A stretch of 32,201 nt of DNA from Oscillospiraceae bacterium (GTDB taxonomy: Bacteria > Bacillota > Clostridia > Oscillospirales > Oscillospiraceae). The DNA lies in the NCBI GenBank assembly GCA_017469795.1, contig JAFUFT010000094.1, forward strand, positions 1 to 32,201, written 5' to 3'. The translations under genes and the position numbers were made by a program. Below are positions 32,141-32,201 of the stretch, one piece after another (the stretch's first letter is position 1; each line of letters opens with the position of its first letter). The notes under the pieces are model-generated. The model made no database searches. It worked only from the letters and a program-made list of their open reading frames with translations, and was not told the origin of the DNA.

Positions 32141-32201
32141 AATCGCATAAGTGCAGATGCTCGTACAGGTCAAGGGCGCTTACAAGCCCGGCCTGTGCGA
32201 G
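32139..32201 (-). CDS. C-terminus of the intron-encoded reverse transcriptase/maturase (partial)
   Basis: An open frame enters from the window edge and ends at a TGA that touches domain V. It reads 20 residues, including 'AGLVSALDLYEH', which fits the C-terminal tail of group II intron proteins. The piece is too short for a firm family call; its position in the 3' part of domain IV is the main support. Confidence 0.55.
   Translation of the reverse strand, partial: LAQAGLVSALDLYEHLHLCD

Larger units (their letters stand above)
32063..32201 (-). mobile_element. 3' end of a group II intron (partial, runs off the window)
   Basis: On the minus strand, a 34-base domain V (32140-32107) with the CG bulge and a 5' CGC/G-U triad-like lower stem is followed by a domain VI hairpin (about 32106-32068) with an unpaired A in 'CCTACCC' near the end and the terminal 'CCCGAT'. 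These match the known ends of bacterial group II introns. The 5' half and most of the encoded protein lie beyond the window. Its insertion is antisense to htrA, directly at the stop codon. The exact 3' boundary is uncertain by one or two bases. Confidence 0.85.

Noticed and set aside
1..32201. CRISPR arrays, insertion sequences or prophage genes
   Set aside because: No regularly spaced repeats, transposase, integrase or phage structural genes were seen; the only mobile element is the intron fragment at the right edge.

Overview
The window looks like a chromosomal segment of a Gram-positive, GC-rich Clostridia member, most likely an Oscillospiraceae-type gut bacterium (inference from gene content and style; no search was run). 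Supporting signs are strong AGGAGG-type ribosome binding sites, sigma-A promoters, many intrinsic terminators, a preQ1-I riboswitch, a CarD-family protein, a FemAB-type peptidoglycan aminoacyltransferase, and the absence of outer-membrane genes. Nothing looks like a prophage or plasmid. The only mobile element seen is the 3' end of a group II intron at the right edge.

Layout, left to right. (1) 1-3437: a structured leader-like stretch, two tandem paralogous NTF2/SnoaL-like proteins (+), a convergent pair of HxlR-type regulators (-), and a divergent YhfC-type membrane protein (+) whose promoter carries a perfect inverted repeat. (2) 3505-6703: murA and a DUF2207 membrane protein, each on the minus strand with its own terminator. 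(3) 6897-16933: a plus-strand run of gtrA-like gene, tadA, then a surface-polysaccharide operon from a strong promoter at 7822: rfbA, initiating sugar-phosphate transferase, glf, DUF4422, LicD, GT2, Wzy-like polymerase, Wzx-like flippase and acyltransferase. A separately promoted cytoplasmic-looking beta-helix protein follows (17033-18418). (4) 18505-24020: minus-strand pfkA, then the preQ1 operon queD-queE-folE-queC-queF-mutY-thioesterase, whose genes all overlap or nearly touch. It is headed by a preQ1-I riboswitch with its own terminator. (5) 24070-25411: divergent GNAT gene and carD sharing a palindrome-bearing promoter region. (6) 25534-30619: a minus-strand run of five amide-bond or amino-acid enzymes: circularly permuted ATP-grasp ligase, a transglutaminase fold lacking its catalytic Cys, a C26 glutamine-amidotransferase-type hydrolase, a FemAB aminoacyltransferase and a divergent alanine racemase. 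(7) 30819-32201: an HtrA/DegP-like membrane serine protease whose stop codon sits on the 3' boundary of an antisense group II intron.

How the genes fit together. The queuosine block encodes every step from GTP to preQ1, with the product predicted to switch off its own operon, and drags mutY and a thioesterase along. The polysaccharide block holds initiation, Galf supply, few glycosyltransferases, LicD decoration, acylation, polymerisation and export. It has no rhamnose genes to use the dTDP-glucose from rfbA and no chain-length kinase. The best candidate for an undescribed system is the five-gene block at 25534-30619, where a peptide-ligase-type ATP-grasp sits with an apparently dead transglutaminase and cell-wall aminoacylation genes.
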